Shown here one piece after another: positions 27,017 through 35,556 of a stretch of 64,000 bases of DNA. The notes under the pieces are model-generated. The model was not told the DNA's origin and searched no databases. It worked only from the letters and a program-made list of their open reading frames with translations. The DNA comes from Pseudolabrys sp. FHR47 (GTDB lineage: Bacteria; Pseudomonadota; Alphaproteobacteria; Rhizobiales; Xanthobacteraceae): positions 2,049,001-2,113,000 of the forward strand of contig NZ_CP039740.1 of NCBI RefSeq assembly GCF_005153485.1, in the 5' to 3' direction. Position numbers and translations under genes: made by a program. Each line of letters starts with the position of its first letter. Position 1 is the stretch's first letter.

Positions 27017-27754
27017 ATGCTCGACCTCTCTCATCTCAACGATCTCGCTCCCACCGGCACCTTGCGCGGCGGCGTTGTCGTCGCGCCGGCCAAGTCGATG
27101 TCGTTTGCGACACGCGCCGATGATGCCGCGGTGCAGGGCGTGCCGGTCGATCTGCTGCACGGCTTTGCCGCGGTGCTGAACGTGCCACTGGCGCTCACCG
27201 AGTTTTCGAATTCAGGCCAGCTCACCGACGCGATTGCCGAAGCCCGCTGCGATATCGGCTTCATGCCGCGCGATGCGGCGCGCGAGGCCCGCGTCGCCTT
27301 CGGCCCGTCGTTCTATTTGATGGGCAGCACCTATCTGGTGCCGGCGGGCTCGGAAATATTCACCATCGAGGCCGTCAATCGCGAGGGCATCCGTATCGTC
27401 GCCATCGCCAACACCACGACAGCGCGCGCCGCCCGGCGCACCGCGCCGCTGGCCATCGTTGAGGAAGTGGGAAGCGTCGACATCATGACCGCGATGGCGC
27501 AGCGCGGTGAGGCCGATGCCTTCGCGCTGTCGCATGACTCGTTCATCGGTCTGCTTCCGAAGATACCCGGCGCGCGCGTTTTGCCCGGGCAATTCCAGCA
27601 GACCGGCATTGGCGTTGCCGTGCCGCCGGGGAGGCCAGGTGCGCTCATCCTTGCGCGGCAGTTGATCGAGGAAGCGAAGGCGAGCGGCCTCGTGCGCCGC
27701 GCCTTCGATGCCGCCGGCTTTGTCGATGCGGCGGTCGCGCCGCTCGAGATCTAG
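27017..27754 (+). CDS. Solute-binding-like protein without signal peptide
   Basis: The 245-residue protein has the layout of a family-3 periplasmic binding domain: LRGGVVVAPAKSMSF, VDLLHGFAAVLNVPL, CDIGFMPRDAAREARVAFGP and YLVPAGSEI. It starts directly in the mature-like fold with no signal peptide or membrane anchor, and no transporter genes are adjacent. It may act in the cytoplasm as a ligand sensor or enzyme of the cyclohexadienyl dehydratase type, or the true start may have been missed. It overlaps the convergent gene by four bases. Confidence 0.7.
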   Translation: MLDLSHLNDLAPTGTLRGGVVVAPAKSMSFATRADDAAVQGVPVDLLHGFAAVLNVPLALTEFSNSGQLTDAIAEARCDIGFMPRDAAREARVAFGPSFYLMGSTYLVPAGSEIFTIEAVNREGIRIVAIANTTTARAARRTAPLAIVEEVGSVDIMTAMAQRGEADAFALSHDSFIGLLPKIPGARVLPGQFQQTGIGVAVPPGRPGALILARQLIEEAKASGLVRRAFDAAGFVDAAVAPLEI

Positions 27755-28287
27755 TCCGCGCGCACCCGGATCGGCGCTTCGGCCATGCGCCGGTACAGAT
27801 TGATGCGGCGGCGGATCGGCACCCAGTCGTAGAGATAGATCTCGATCGGCTTCCAGTTGGCGACCCAGCCGACGATGATCAGGCTTTCCTCGAGCACACG
27901 CGCCACCACGCGGTTGGGAATGGCGGCGGCGGCGATCTGGCTGGCCACGAGGCAGGCGATCAGCACGACAATGCCGATGCCGAGGAAGCGGCGGCCGAGG
28001 CGGAACAGCTCGCGCAGGTCCTGCTCGGCGTGGATCGCGCGGTCGGTGAAGTAGTGCGCGAACGCCTCCGGCACGCGCGCCGCGTCGGGCTTCTCCGCCT
28101 CGCTCTGCGGCAGATGGACGACGATCTCGAAGGCTTCGGCTGGCGGCAGCTCGCGCACCCAGCCGGTGATGAATTCCTCGACGCCGGCGTCGAGGTCCTT
28201 TTGCCGGAACGGCGAGGGGTCGAGCGAACTGAACAGATGCGCGATCGTCTGCGTCCGCAGCGCGATGGTGGTGACGGACGCGCTCAT
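27751..28287 (-). CDS. Conserved-looking membrane protein, unknown
   Basis: The 178-residue protein has a polar N-terminal half (about 1-100) ending in HAEQDLRELFRLGRRF, then one clear membrane helix (FLGIGIVVLIACLVASQIAA, about 101-120) and a weaker second (ESLIIVGWVANWKPIEIYLY). The C-terminus is basic (RRRINLYRRM). No family recognised. It may be transcribed after the quinone reductase gene 37 bases upstream on the same strand. Confidence 0.65.
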   Translation of the reverse strand: MSASVTTIALRTQTIAHLFSSLDPSPFRQKDLDAGVEEFITGWVRELPPAEAFEIVVHLPQSEAEKPDAARVPEAFAHYFTDRAIHAEQDLRELFRLGRRFLGIGIVVLIACLVASQIAAAAIPNRVVARVLEESLIIVGWVANWKPIEIYLYDWVPIRRRINLYRRMAEAPIRVRAD

Positions 28288-28324
28288 GATCGTTTCTGTG
28301 GCCCTATCGCGGCCCCTCTGGCCG

Positions 28325-29293
28325 TCAGATCGTCACGACGACCTTGGCGGTGGCGCCTTGTTCGACAGCCTGATGCGCGGCGGCGGTGTCGTCCAGTCCG
28401 AATTTCCGCGGATCGACGCGGTTGATCAGTTTGCCCGCCGCCAGCGCGGCGCTGATGCCGCTAACGGCGCGGGCGCGCTCTGCGGCGTCGAGATCGAACA
28501 CCAGGAAGAACTGGATGCCGATCGAGTTCGACAGGCAGAACTGTGCCGGCAGCGTCAGCTCCGGCCCGGCGATGCCATAGACCACGACGCTGCCTTTGGG
28601 CCGCAACACATTGGGCAGAAGCTTGGCATTGGCAGTGATGTTCATCTCGACCACGGCATCGACGCCGCGCTTGTCGGTCAGCGCCATGACGCGCTCGCCG
28701 ACATTTTCGGTCTTGTAGTCGATGACATGATCGGCGCCGGCTTGCCTGGCGATCTTCGCCTTCTCCGCCGAGGAAACGGTGGTGATCACGGTCGCGCCGG
28801 CGAGTTTGGCGAACTGGATGGCGTAATGGCCGACCGCGCCGGCGCCGCCGGAAATCAGCAGCGTCTTGCCGGAGCGCATCGCGCGTTCGACGGCATGAAA
28901 CGCCGTCATCGCCGGAATGCCGAGGCAGGCGCCTTCGGCGAAGCTGACTTTGTCCGGCAATGTCACCGCCTGCGCCGAAGGCAGCACGATATATTCCGCC
29001 GCGGTGCCGAAGGGGCGCTTCCACTGCGCGTTCCAGATCCACACGCGCTCGCCGATGCGCTTCTTGTCGACGCCATCGCCGACCTGGTCGATGGTGCCGG
29101 CGCCGTCGCTGTGCGGAATGATGCGCGGCCAGGGCTGCTTGCGTCCGGCGCGGACTTTCACGTCGACCGGATTGACGCCGGAAGTCGCGAGCTTGACGCG
29201 GACGTCGCCCGGTCCGCATTCGGGTGTCGGCACGTCGCCGGTGCGCAGAACGTCACCCGCCGCGCCGATATCGTCGTAGTAACAAGCTCGCAT
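28325..29293 (-). CDS. Zinc-free quinone oxidoreductase (MDR superfamily)
   Basis: The 322-residue protein has the medium-chain dehydrogenase layout: GroES-like N-domain (SGVNPVDVKVRAG; HSDGAGTIDQVG) and a Rossmann domain with the NADPH loop GGAGAVGHYAIQFAKLAGA. The zinc-binding cysteines of alcohol dehydrogenases are absent, placing it with the NADPH:quinone reductases (Qor). Known activity: one- or two-electron reduction of quinones or alpha,beta-unsaturated carbonyls with NADPH. The upstream gap is shared with the divergent 77-aa stress gene. Confidence 0.9.
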   Translation of the reverse strand: MRACYYDDIGAAGDVLRTGDVPTPECGPGDVRVKLATSGVNPVDVKVRAGRKQPWPRIIPHSDGAGTIDQVGDGVDKKRIGERVWIWNAQWKRPFGTAAEYIVLPSAQAVTLPDKVSFAEGACLGIPAMTAFHAVERAMRSGKTLLISGGAGAVGHYAIQFAKLAGATVITTVSSAEKAKIARQAGADHVIDYKTENVGERVMALTDKRGVDAVVEMNITANAKLLPNVLRPKGSVVVYGIAGPELTLPAQFCLSNSIGIQFFLVFDLDAAERARAVSGISAALAAGKLINRVDPRKFGLDDTAAAHQAVEQGATAKVVVTI

Positions 29294-29332
29294 TTCGCTC
29301 CTCCGTGTTGCGCTGGAGCATGCCTGCCTCGC

Positions 29333-29358
29333 GGAACCGCGACAAGCGCGCGCGCGTT
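29333..29358 (+). promoter_or_regulatory. EcfG-type promoter for the 77-aa protein
   Basis: GGAAC-N17-CGTT, exact, with the start codon 63 bases downstream at 29421. It lies in the divergent gap and points away from the quinone reductase. Confidence 0.7.
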
Positions 29359-29420
29359 CTCACAGACGGAACATTAAAGCCGCCAGACAAGGCGGAGCCT
29401 GTTCAAGGAGGACAACATCG

Positions 29421-29654
29421 ATGACCTATCGTGTCTATAGCGGCCCCCAGGGCGCACCCGATCCGTCGCCGCTCGAGAAGCAGCGCATGCTCTACAAGGA
29501 GTTCATGTCGATGGATGAAGCCCTTTGGTGGGCGAGCCATTTGCGCAAGCAGGGCAGGGTCGCGTTGTCGATCGAAGGCGATGACGGCAGCCGGCTGGAC
29601 CGCCGCGCCATCGGCGCCGCGATCAGCACCGCGCCGTTCCTGCGTTCCGCATAA
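29421..29654 (+). CDS. Small conserved-looking protein, stress-linked
   Basis: The 77-residue cytoplasmic protein reads MTYRVYSGPQGAPDPSPLEK, then a helix (FMSMDEALWWASHLRKQGRV) and SIEGDDGSRLDRRAI. No family recognised; the pattern suits a small soluble alpha/beta protein. AAGGAGG lies 9 bases before ATG, a strong ribosome site. An exact EcfG-type promoter is at 29333-29358. A hairpin at 29740-29765 ends the unit. Confidence 0.7.
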   Translation: MTYRVYSGPQGAPDPSPLEKQRMLYKEFMSMDEALWWASHLRKQGRVALSIEGDDGSRLDRRAIGAAISTAPFLRSA

Positions 29655-29739
29655 GTTCGCGCGCGAAATTCGTTTGAGATTTTCGCTGCGCGAAATGGCG
29701 CGGTGGAATTCCTGCCCCGACACCGGCGGACAAACGCAC

Positions 29740-29765
29740 AAAGCCCTGCCGGCCGGCGGGGCTTT
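29740..29765. terminator. Hairpin terminator between convergent genes
   Basis: AAAGCCCTGCC/GGCGGGGCTTT closes on GGCC. It lies between the 77-aa gene and the minus-strand small membrane gene; the tail has only short T runs. Confidence 0.6.
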
Positions 29766-29788
29766 GCGTATCCGCATCTTCGTTTGTG

Positions 29789-30025
29789 TCAGTTGGCGCG
29801 CGTCGCGCGGTCGGCGTTGAGATTGGCGGTGACGCGGTCCCACTGATGCTTGGCGCCTTCGCGCAGGTCGCGCCATTTCACGCTGACGACGTCCCAGTTC
29901 ACCATCGGCCGTTCGGTGGTGATGGTGACATCGTTACTGGCGATGCCGGCATGGTTCCGGTCGTAGATATAGGCGCCCGCGATGGTCAGCGCGGCGCCAA
30001 GAATGATGCCAAACAGAAGTCGCAT
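29789..30025 (-). CDS. Small membrane-anchored protein, stress-linked
   Basis: The 78-residue protein has an N-terminal membrane helix (LLFGIILGAALTIAGAYIY, 3-21) and a short polar part (MVNWDVVSVKWRDLREGAKH). It resembles small Rhizobiales envelope proteins, but no function is known to me. GGGAGAACG precedes the ATG. An exact EcfG-type promoter at 30075-30099 gives a leader of about 45 bases. Confidence 0.65.
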   Translation of the reverse strand: MRLLFGIILGAALTIAGAYIYDRNHAGIASNDVTITTERPMVNWDVVSVKWRDLREGAKHQWDRVTANLNADRATRAN

Positions 30026-30074
30026 GAGTCGTTCTCCCGTCCCGAAAGCGCCCCCTCACGCTTGCCGGGAAACG

Positions 30075-30099
30075 AACGGCTTCGGCCCGGAAAAGTTCC
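30075..30099 (-). promoter_or_regulatory. EcfG-type promoter for the 78-aa membrane protein
   Basis: The minus strand reads GGAAC-N16-CGTT, exact, 50 bases before ATG 30025. Confidence 0.72.
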
Positions 30100-30279
30100 C
30101 TCGGCTGGGTGAGGTCGAGGGGGTAATCGGGGTGGGGCAGCGGAGTCCGACGGCCGGCCCGTGGCATTTGCGTAAAAACAATTCAGACGGGCCATGCAAG
30201 TTCGTAAGCCATTGAAAAACATAGAATATTACATCAAAAAATGTCCCCCGCGCGGCAAATTTCCTGCTATATTAGAAAC

Positions 30280-31056
30280 ATGCGTACACACTCGAGCAAG
30301 ACCGCCGGACGGGCCTCCCAAAAGTCCTCCCGGGGTACCGACAAGAAGACCGCCAAGAGCACCCGGAAGTCCGGCAATACCGCGAAATCGTCGCGCGCCC
30401 GGGCCACGGCGCGGTCGTCCCGTGCTGCTTCCAAGGTCACCAAAGCTGTCAGTAAAGCCGCCAGCAAGGCTGTGACCAAACCGGCGACCAAGACTGTCGT
30501 CAAAGTGGCCGAGAAGGCCGCGGTCAAAACCGTGTCCAAACCGGTGATCAAGGCCGTCACCAAGCCGGTCGAGAAGGCTCCGGTAAAGCCGTCCGCTAGC
30601 GTGGCGGTGAAACCAGCCGAAAAGCCGGCGGCCAAGTCTATAGCCAAAGCCGAATCCAAAACCGTCGCCAAGCAGGTGTCGCGGATCGCCGCCGACATCG
30701 CCGCCAAGGCCGCCGCCAAGGAAGCCATCCGCGCCAAGGCCGGCCTGCCCAAGCCGGGCGCCAAGGTGGAACTGTCGGAAAGCGCGCTGACCGCGCTCAC
30801 CATGATCCGCACCTTCTCGCCGCCGGTACAGCCGATCGAGGCGCCCGAACCGTCACGCGCCAAGGCCGCGCACAAGTATCAGGTCGGCGATGCGGTCTAT
30901 TTCACCTCGCCGAGCTTCGGCCGCGCCGCCGCCAGCGGCACCTATACGGTGATCAAGGTGCTGCCGTCCGACGGCGAGGATCGCCAGTACCGGATCAAGA
31001 GTTCGGTCGAGGCCTTCGAGCGCGTCGCCAAGGAAAGCCAGCTCGAGCGCATCTAG
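30280..31056 (+). CDS. Histone H1-like Ala/Lys-rich protein with a conserved C-terminal domain
   Basis: The protein is about 258 residues. Residues 1-145 are Lys/Ala/Ser/Val-rich with degenerate short repeats of the type TKPATKTVVKVAEKAAVK, like bacterial H1 proteins that coat DNA. The last 60 residues form a compact beta-rich domain: HKYQVGDAVYFTSPSFGR, then YTVIKVLPSDGEDRQYRIK and a closing FERVAKESQLERI, which I recall as a stand-alone small domain in many Rhizobiales. Start ATG 30280 is preceded by TATATT (30271); ATG 30241 would add 13 residues. Nucleoid binding is inferred. Confidence 0.7.
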   Translation: MRTHSSKTAGRASQKSSRGTDKKTAKSTRKSGNTAKSSRARATARSSRAASKVTKAVSKAASKAVTKPATKTVVKVAEKAAVKTVSKPVIKAVTKPVEKAPVKPSASVAVKPAEKPAAKSIAKAESKTVAKQVSRIAADIAAKAAAKEAIRAKAGLPKPGAKVELSESALTALTMIRTFSPPVQPIEAPEPSRAKAAHKYQVGDAVYFTSPSFGRAAASGTYTVIKVLPSDGEDRQYRIKSSVEAFERVAKESQLERI

Positions 31057-31137
31057 TCGGCGCCCGCGCGCGTCGGCGTTCGCTTTGCCGTATAGTCGCG
31101 CCTCGTGAATCGTTTCGTCGCGGGGAGAGCCAGTTCC

Positions 31138-31473
31138 ATGCCGATCTACATCACGCAGGGTCGCTACACGCGCGAGGCCATCAAGGGCATGCTGGTCAAG
31201 CCCGAGGACCGCGCCGAGGCGGTGTCGCGCCTGCTCGCCAAGGTCGGCGGCAAGCTGATCGGTTACTACGTCACCTTCGGCGACTACGATTTCCTGCTGA
31301 TCGCCGAAGCGCCCGATAATACCCGGATGGCGGCGGCGCTGCTGTCGGCCGGCGCCAGCGCCGGCGTAACCGATCTCAAGACCACCGTGGCCATGACCTC
31401 GATCGAGGCCAAGGGCGCCTTCGCCGCGGCGAGCGACGTCGCCCCGAGCTTCCGCGCGCCGGGTGGCCTGTGA
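31138..31473 (+). CDS. GYD domain protein
   Basis: The protein is 111 residues with the GYD family motif GYYVTFGDYDFLLIAEAPDN in the middle, a ferredoxin-like dimer fold, and TDLKTTVAMTSIEA at the end of the domain. Function unknown; often near redox or regulatory genes. ATG 31138 is taken because the domain starts directly with MPIYITQGRYT; an in-frame GTG at 31105 adds 11 unmatched residues. Confidence 0.85.
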   Translation: MPIYITQGRYTREAIKGMLVKPEDRAEAVSRLLAKVGGKLIGYYVTFGDYDFLLIAEAPDNTRMAAALLSAGASAGVTDLKTTVAMTSIEAKGAFAAASDVAPSFRAPGGL

Positions 31474-31541
31474 CCGTGCGCAAGACGCCGACTTTGGCGC
31501 CGACCTTGATGCCGCCACCATTGCCCTGTCGGTAGAGTTTC

Positions 31542-32423
31542 ATGTCAGGCCGCGTTCCCATTTCCGTTCTGCTCGCCCGCACTGCGACCCCGCTGGCGGT
31601 ACTGCTGGGGCTCGGCCTTGCCGCTTTCGCCGTCGCCGATCAGATGGCCGCCGACCGCCGCGCCGCGCATGAGCGCGCGATCATCGCGCGTAACGACGAA
31701 CTCACGGCGCGGGCGATGGCGCCGGGTTCGGCGCTGGCCTGTCTCGATGCCGCGCCGGGTGACGCCACCGAAACCGCCTGCGAGGCCGCCGTGTTCGGCT
31801 CGCCGCAGGCCACCGCCGCCGCCGTCGCTTATATCGGCGCGCGTATGGCACTGCTCGCCGACGCCAAAGACATGCCGGCGCTCGCTTCGCGCCTTGCAGC
31901 CGCGCGCCGCGCCGTCGAACTCGACCGCTTCGGCATCGCCGCGCAGGTCCTGAGCCAGCGCGACGGTTGCTCGGCGGCGCAATGCACCGGCTTTGCGCTC
32001 GTGACCGACTCCAGCATGCTGCGCTCGAACCTGAAGGCGCGCACTTTCGACCAGTACGTTTCCCGCCACGCCGCGACCTGGAACGCACCGGCGGCCGTTG
32101 CAGCCGACAAGCCGGTGGCTTCCACGCAGCCGCCAGTGGCCGTGGCGCCGCAGCCTGCTGCCCCGGTCACTGCCGCAGCCGCACCGCGACCGGTGTCGTC
32201 GAAATACGATTTCCCCTCGGCGGCTTCGATTCCGCCGGTCAGCATCATGAATGCCGAGCCGCCTCTGTCGAAGGAGGCCGCCGACGCCAGGCAGGCTGCC
32301 GCAGCGCAGGGCGCGGCTTTGGGCGACCGGGCACCGCCGGCGCCGCAGCCCGAACGCACCCCGGTGCCGCCGAAGCGTCCACAGGCGGCCAACGAACCGG
32401 CGGACATCGCCCCGGCGCGCTAG
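31542..32423 (+). CDS. Membrane-anchored periplasmic protein with Pro/Ala-rich tail
   Basis: The protein has 293 residues: one N-terminal membrane helix (about 13-33), an Ala-rich helical part with paired cysteines (ALACLDA, ETACEAA, DGCSAAQCTGF) to about residue 175, then a disordered Pro/Ala/Val tail. No family recognised. The tail resembles periplasmic linkers of envelope proteins. It lies 33 bases before mccA, probably on the same transcript. Confidence 0.6.
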   Translation: MSGRVPISVLLARTATPLAVLLGLGLAAFAVADQMAADRRAAHERAIIARNDELTARAMAPGSALACLDAAPGDATETACEAAVFGSPQATAAAVAYIGARMALLADAKDMPALASRLAAARRAVELDRFGIAAQVLSQRDGCSAAQCTGFALVTDSSMLRSNLKARTFDQYVSRHAATWNAPAAVAADKPVASTQPPVAVAPQPAAPVTAAAAPRPVSSKYDFPSAASIPPVSIMNAEPPLSKEAADARQAAAAQGAALGDRAPPAPQPERTPVPPKRPQAANEPADIAPAR

Positions 32424-32455
32424 TATTGTCTCGCCGTCAACGCCGGGCCCGCCGC

Positions 32456-34405
32456 ATGTTCAAATCCGTTCTCATCGCCAATCGCGGCGAAATCGCCTGC
32501 CGCATCATGCGCACGGCCAAACGTATGGGGATGCGCACCATCGCGGTTCATTCGCAGGCCGATGCCAAGGCGTTGCACGTCAAGCTCGCCGACGAGGCCC
32601 ATCTGATCGGCCCGGCCCCGGCGGCGCAGAGCTACCTGGTGATCGAGAAGATCATTGCCGCGGCCAAAGCGTCGAAGGCGGAATGCATCCATCCCGGCTA
32701 CGGCTTCCTCTCCGAGAACACCGCCTTCGCCAAGGCCTGCGCCGATAACGGCATCGTTTTTGTCGGCCCGCCGCCCTCGGCGATCGAGGCGATGGGTCTC
32801 AAGGATCGCGCCAAGGCGCTGATGGAGAAGGCCGGTGTGCCGGTGGTGCCGGGCTATCACGGCGACAAGCAGGATCCGCCGTTCCTCAAGCGCAAGGCCT
32901 ACGAGATCGGCTACCCGGTGCTGATCAAGGCGGTCGCCGGCGGCGGCGGCAAGGGTATGCGCCGCGTCGACAAGCATGCCGATTTCGACGATGCGCTCGA
33001 GGGCGCGATGCGCGAGGCGCAGAACGCCTTCGGCGACGCCCGCGTGCTGATCGAGAAATACATCACCGCGCCGCGCCACATCGAGATGCAGGTTTTCGCC
33101 GACAGCCACGGCAACGCCATCCATCTCAACGAGCGTGATTGCTCGCTGCAGCGCCGCCATCAGAAGGTGATCGAGGAAGCGCCGGCACCGGGCATGAGCG
33201 ACGCCTTGCGCGCCGAGATGGGGCAGGCAGCGGTCGCCGCCGCCAAGGCCGCCGGCTATGTCGGCGCCGGCACCATCGAATTCATCGCCGACGGCGCGGG
33301 CGGGCTGAAAAGCGGCGGCTTCTGGTTCATGGAAATGAACACGCGGCTGCAGGTCGAGCATCCGGTGACGGAAGCCGTCACCGGCCTCGATCTGGTCGAG
33401 TGGCAGTTCCGCGTCGCCCACGGTGAAAAGCTGCCGCTGAAACAGGATCAGGTGCCGCTCGAAGGCCATGCCGTCGAGGCCCGGCTTTATGCCGAGGATC
33501 CCGAGAAGTCGTTTCTGCCGTCGACCGGCAGACTGATCGCGCTCGATTTCCCGAAGGCGGACGGGCTGCGCGTTGATACGGGCGTCGAGAGCGGCGACGA
33601 GGTGACGCCATTCTACGACCCGATGATCGCCAAGCTCATCGCCAAAGGCGAGACGCGCGAGGCCGCGCTGGACATTCTTGCCAATGCGCTCGATGCCACC
33701 GTCGTCATCGGCCCGCGCAGCAATGCCGGCTTTCTCGCCGCGCTCGCGCGCTCTCCCGATTTCCGCGGCGGCGCCTTCGACACCGGATTCATCGACACGC
33801 ATCTGAGCGAACTTGTCGGCGCGCACGGTCTCGATCACGAAGCCGTGGCGTTCGGCGCCGAGGCCTTGATGGCGTCCGAGCATGACCGCGTTGCCGAGCG
33901 GCGCGAGAGCATCGATTCTCCTTGGGATGCCGATGACGGTTTCCAGTTGTCCGGCACACGGCGTCTCATCGTGCCACTGATTGTCGAAGGCCAAAAGGTC
34001 AACGCCGAAGTGACCTACGAAGGCGGCGCGGCCAAAGTCACCGTCAATGGTGCTTCGCCCGCCGCCGACGCCATGGCGATCATCGCCGACGACGCGGTCT
34101 ACGTGTTGCAGAGAGGCCGTCAGACCAAACTGGCGCTACGCGATCTTTCGCTCGGCGAGGACGCCAACGAAGGCGGCGGCGGTCTTGTGCGGGCGCCGAT
34201 GCACGGCAAGGTGCTCGCCGTGCTGGTGGAGCAGGGCGCCACCGTCGCGCGCGGCCAGCGCCTCGCCATCATCGAGGCGATGAAAATGGAGCATACGCTG
34301 ACGGCGTCGGTCGACGGCACGGTGGCCGAGATCGCGGCGTCCGTCGGCGCGCAGATCGCCGAAGGCGCCAAAGTGATGATGATCGCGCCGGCGGACGGCG
34401 CTTAG
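32456..34405 (+). CDS. mccA: Methylcrotonyl-CoA carboxylase, biotin-containing (alpha) subunit
   Basis: The 649-residue protein has a biotin carboxylase N-domain (LIANRGEIACRIMRTAKRMG at residue 6; ATP loop VAGGGGKGMRRV; catalytic EMNTRLQVEHPVTE), a BT linker domain, and a C-terminal biotinyl domain with EAMKMEH, where Lys610 carries biotin. Length and context with mccB favour methylcrotonyl-CoA over propionyl- or acetyl-CoA carboxylase, though the alpha subunits are alike. The start is ATG 32456; the frame is open far upstream but that part lies over the preceding gene. Confidence 0.9.
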   Translation: MFKSVLIANRGEIACRIMRTAKRMGMRTIAVHSQADAKALHVKLADEAHLIGPAPAAQSYLVIEKIIAAAKASKAECIHPGYGFLSENTAFAKACADNGIVFVGPPPSAIEAMGLKDRAKALMEKAGVPVVPGYHGDKQDPPFLKRKAYEIGYPVLIKAVAGGGGKGMRRVDKHADFDDALEGAMREAQNAFGDARVLIEKYITAPRHIEMQVFADSHGNAIHLNERDCSLQRRHQKVIEEAPAPGMSDALRAEMGQAAVAAAKAAGYVGAGTIEFIADGAGGLKSGGFWFMEMNTRLQVEHPVTEAVTGLDLVEWQFRVAHGEKLPLKQDQVPLEGHAVEARLYAEDPEKSFLPSTGRLIALDFPKADGLRVDTGVESGDEVTPFYDPMIAKLIAKGETREAALDILANALDATVVIGPRSNAGFLAALARSPDFRGGAFDTGFIDTHLSELVGAHGLDHEAVAFGAEALMASEHDRVAERRESIDSPWDADDGFQLSGTRRLIVPLIVEGQKVNAEVTYEGGAAKVTVNGASPAADAMAIIADDAVYVLQRGRQTKLALRDLSLGEDANEGGGGLVRAPMHGKVLAVLVEQGATVARGQRLAIIEAMKMEHTLTASVDGTVAEIAASVGAQIAEGAKVMMIAPADGA

Positions 34406-34432
34406 CAGAAGTTGATTGGCTTAGAGTCAGTA

Positions 34433-34873
34433 ATGCCCCTTCATCTCATCAAGCTCTCTGTCGGGACCGACTCCATTGCCGATCTGCAAGGCTGGATCGA
34501 TGACAAGATCAAGGCGCAGAAGAAGCGCGGCGTGAAGAAGCCGGAGCGCATTCATACCACGCGCATGGTGCCCAAGCGTGCCGATGAGCTGAAGGATGGC
34601 GGCTCGATCTACTGGGTCATCAAGGGCCAGATCATGTGCCGCGAGACGATCCTCGATGTGCGGCCCTTCACCGACAAGGACGGCATCCACCGCTGCAAGC
34701 TGGTGCTCGATCCCAAATGCATTCCCGTCGAGCCGCGGCCGCGCGCGGCGTTCCAGGGCTGGCGCTATCTCGAGGACAAGGAAGCGCCGCGCGATCTCGG
34801 CAAGATCAGCAAAGGCGCGCTCGCCATGCCCGAGGAGATGCGGCGGGAACTGATGCAGTTGGGGCTTCTCTGA
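34433..34873 (+). CDS. DUF1489 family protein
   Basis: The 146-residue protein starts MPLHLIKLSVG and includes HTTRMVPKRADELKDGGSIY, WVIKGQIMCRE and FQGWRYLEDKEAPRDL, the signature of DUF1489, an alphaproteobacterial family of unknown function. It lacks membrane segments. TTG 34412 in frame would add seven residues; ATG 34433 fits family starts. It lies 28 bases after mccA. Confidence 0.88.
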   Translation: MPLHLIKLSVGTDSIADLQGWIDDKIKAQKKRGVKKPERIHTTRMVPKRADELKDGGSIYWVIKGQIMCRETILDVRPFTDKDGIHRCKLVLDPKCIPVEPRPRAAFQGWRYLEDKEAPRDLGKISKGALAMPEEMRRELMQLGLL

Positions 34874-34961
34874 GCCGTAGCCCGGATGGAGCCAGCGGGC
34901 CGGCGCGAAGCGCGCCCGGTGACAGGCTACGCGAGATCCGGGACGGTATCTCTCGGCGTCA

Positions 34962-35036
34962 TCGCCCGCGAAGGCGGGCGATCCAGCGTTTTTGGCGAAT
35001 TAGAAAGCGCTGGGTCCTCCGCTTTCGCGGAGGACG
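34962..35036. repeat. Two-hairpin palindrome (REP-like unit 3)
   Basis: Hairpins ATCGCCCGC/GCGGGCGAT (34962-34983) and GTCCTCCGC/GCGGAGGAC (35015-35036). Confidence 0.65.
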
Positions 35037-35556
35037 ACGGTGATTTACCAGCTAGGCCACAGTCGCTCAGAAAATAGTCCTTGACTCTTATTCCTAGGAC
35101 ATTATAGGCTTCCTCCGTCCTGTTCCAGCCGGGGGCGCTGTCATGAGGCGTCGTTTCAGTGGGAGCAGGGCGCGGTGCCCGCGGGCTTGGGGATTACGCA
35201 TCCCGGGCGCTCGGGCGGCGACGGGGCTCCGCCCGGAGGCACTAGGACCTCCTGCAAGGAGCTTGCTGATGGTGAGCGCTACCCGCGAAAGCGGATCAGC
35301 CGCCAGAAGCGCGGCCCGTCATCGTAACGACACCGCGATGGAGCGCCGCGGGGCGCAGGCGTCCCTTCGCAAGGGATGCCTCGCACCCCAAAGGTGCGAA
35401 CATCAAAGGGCGCCTCGCGGCGCTCCATCCCCTCGGCGTGCGCTGAGGGTAGGAAGGGGAAACCGGCGTGACCCGCGCCGTAAAGAACAGGGCCCGCGGA
35501 GCGTTGGCTAAAGGCTGTTTGAAAATTGAAGATGAAGTCGGGATGCAATTGAAATC

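Noticed and set aside
32420..33994. Minus-strand frame of 524 codons opposite mccA
   Set aside because: Shadow of the biotin carboxylase gene; no motif or start signal.
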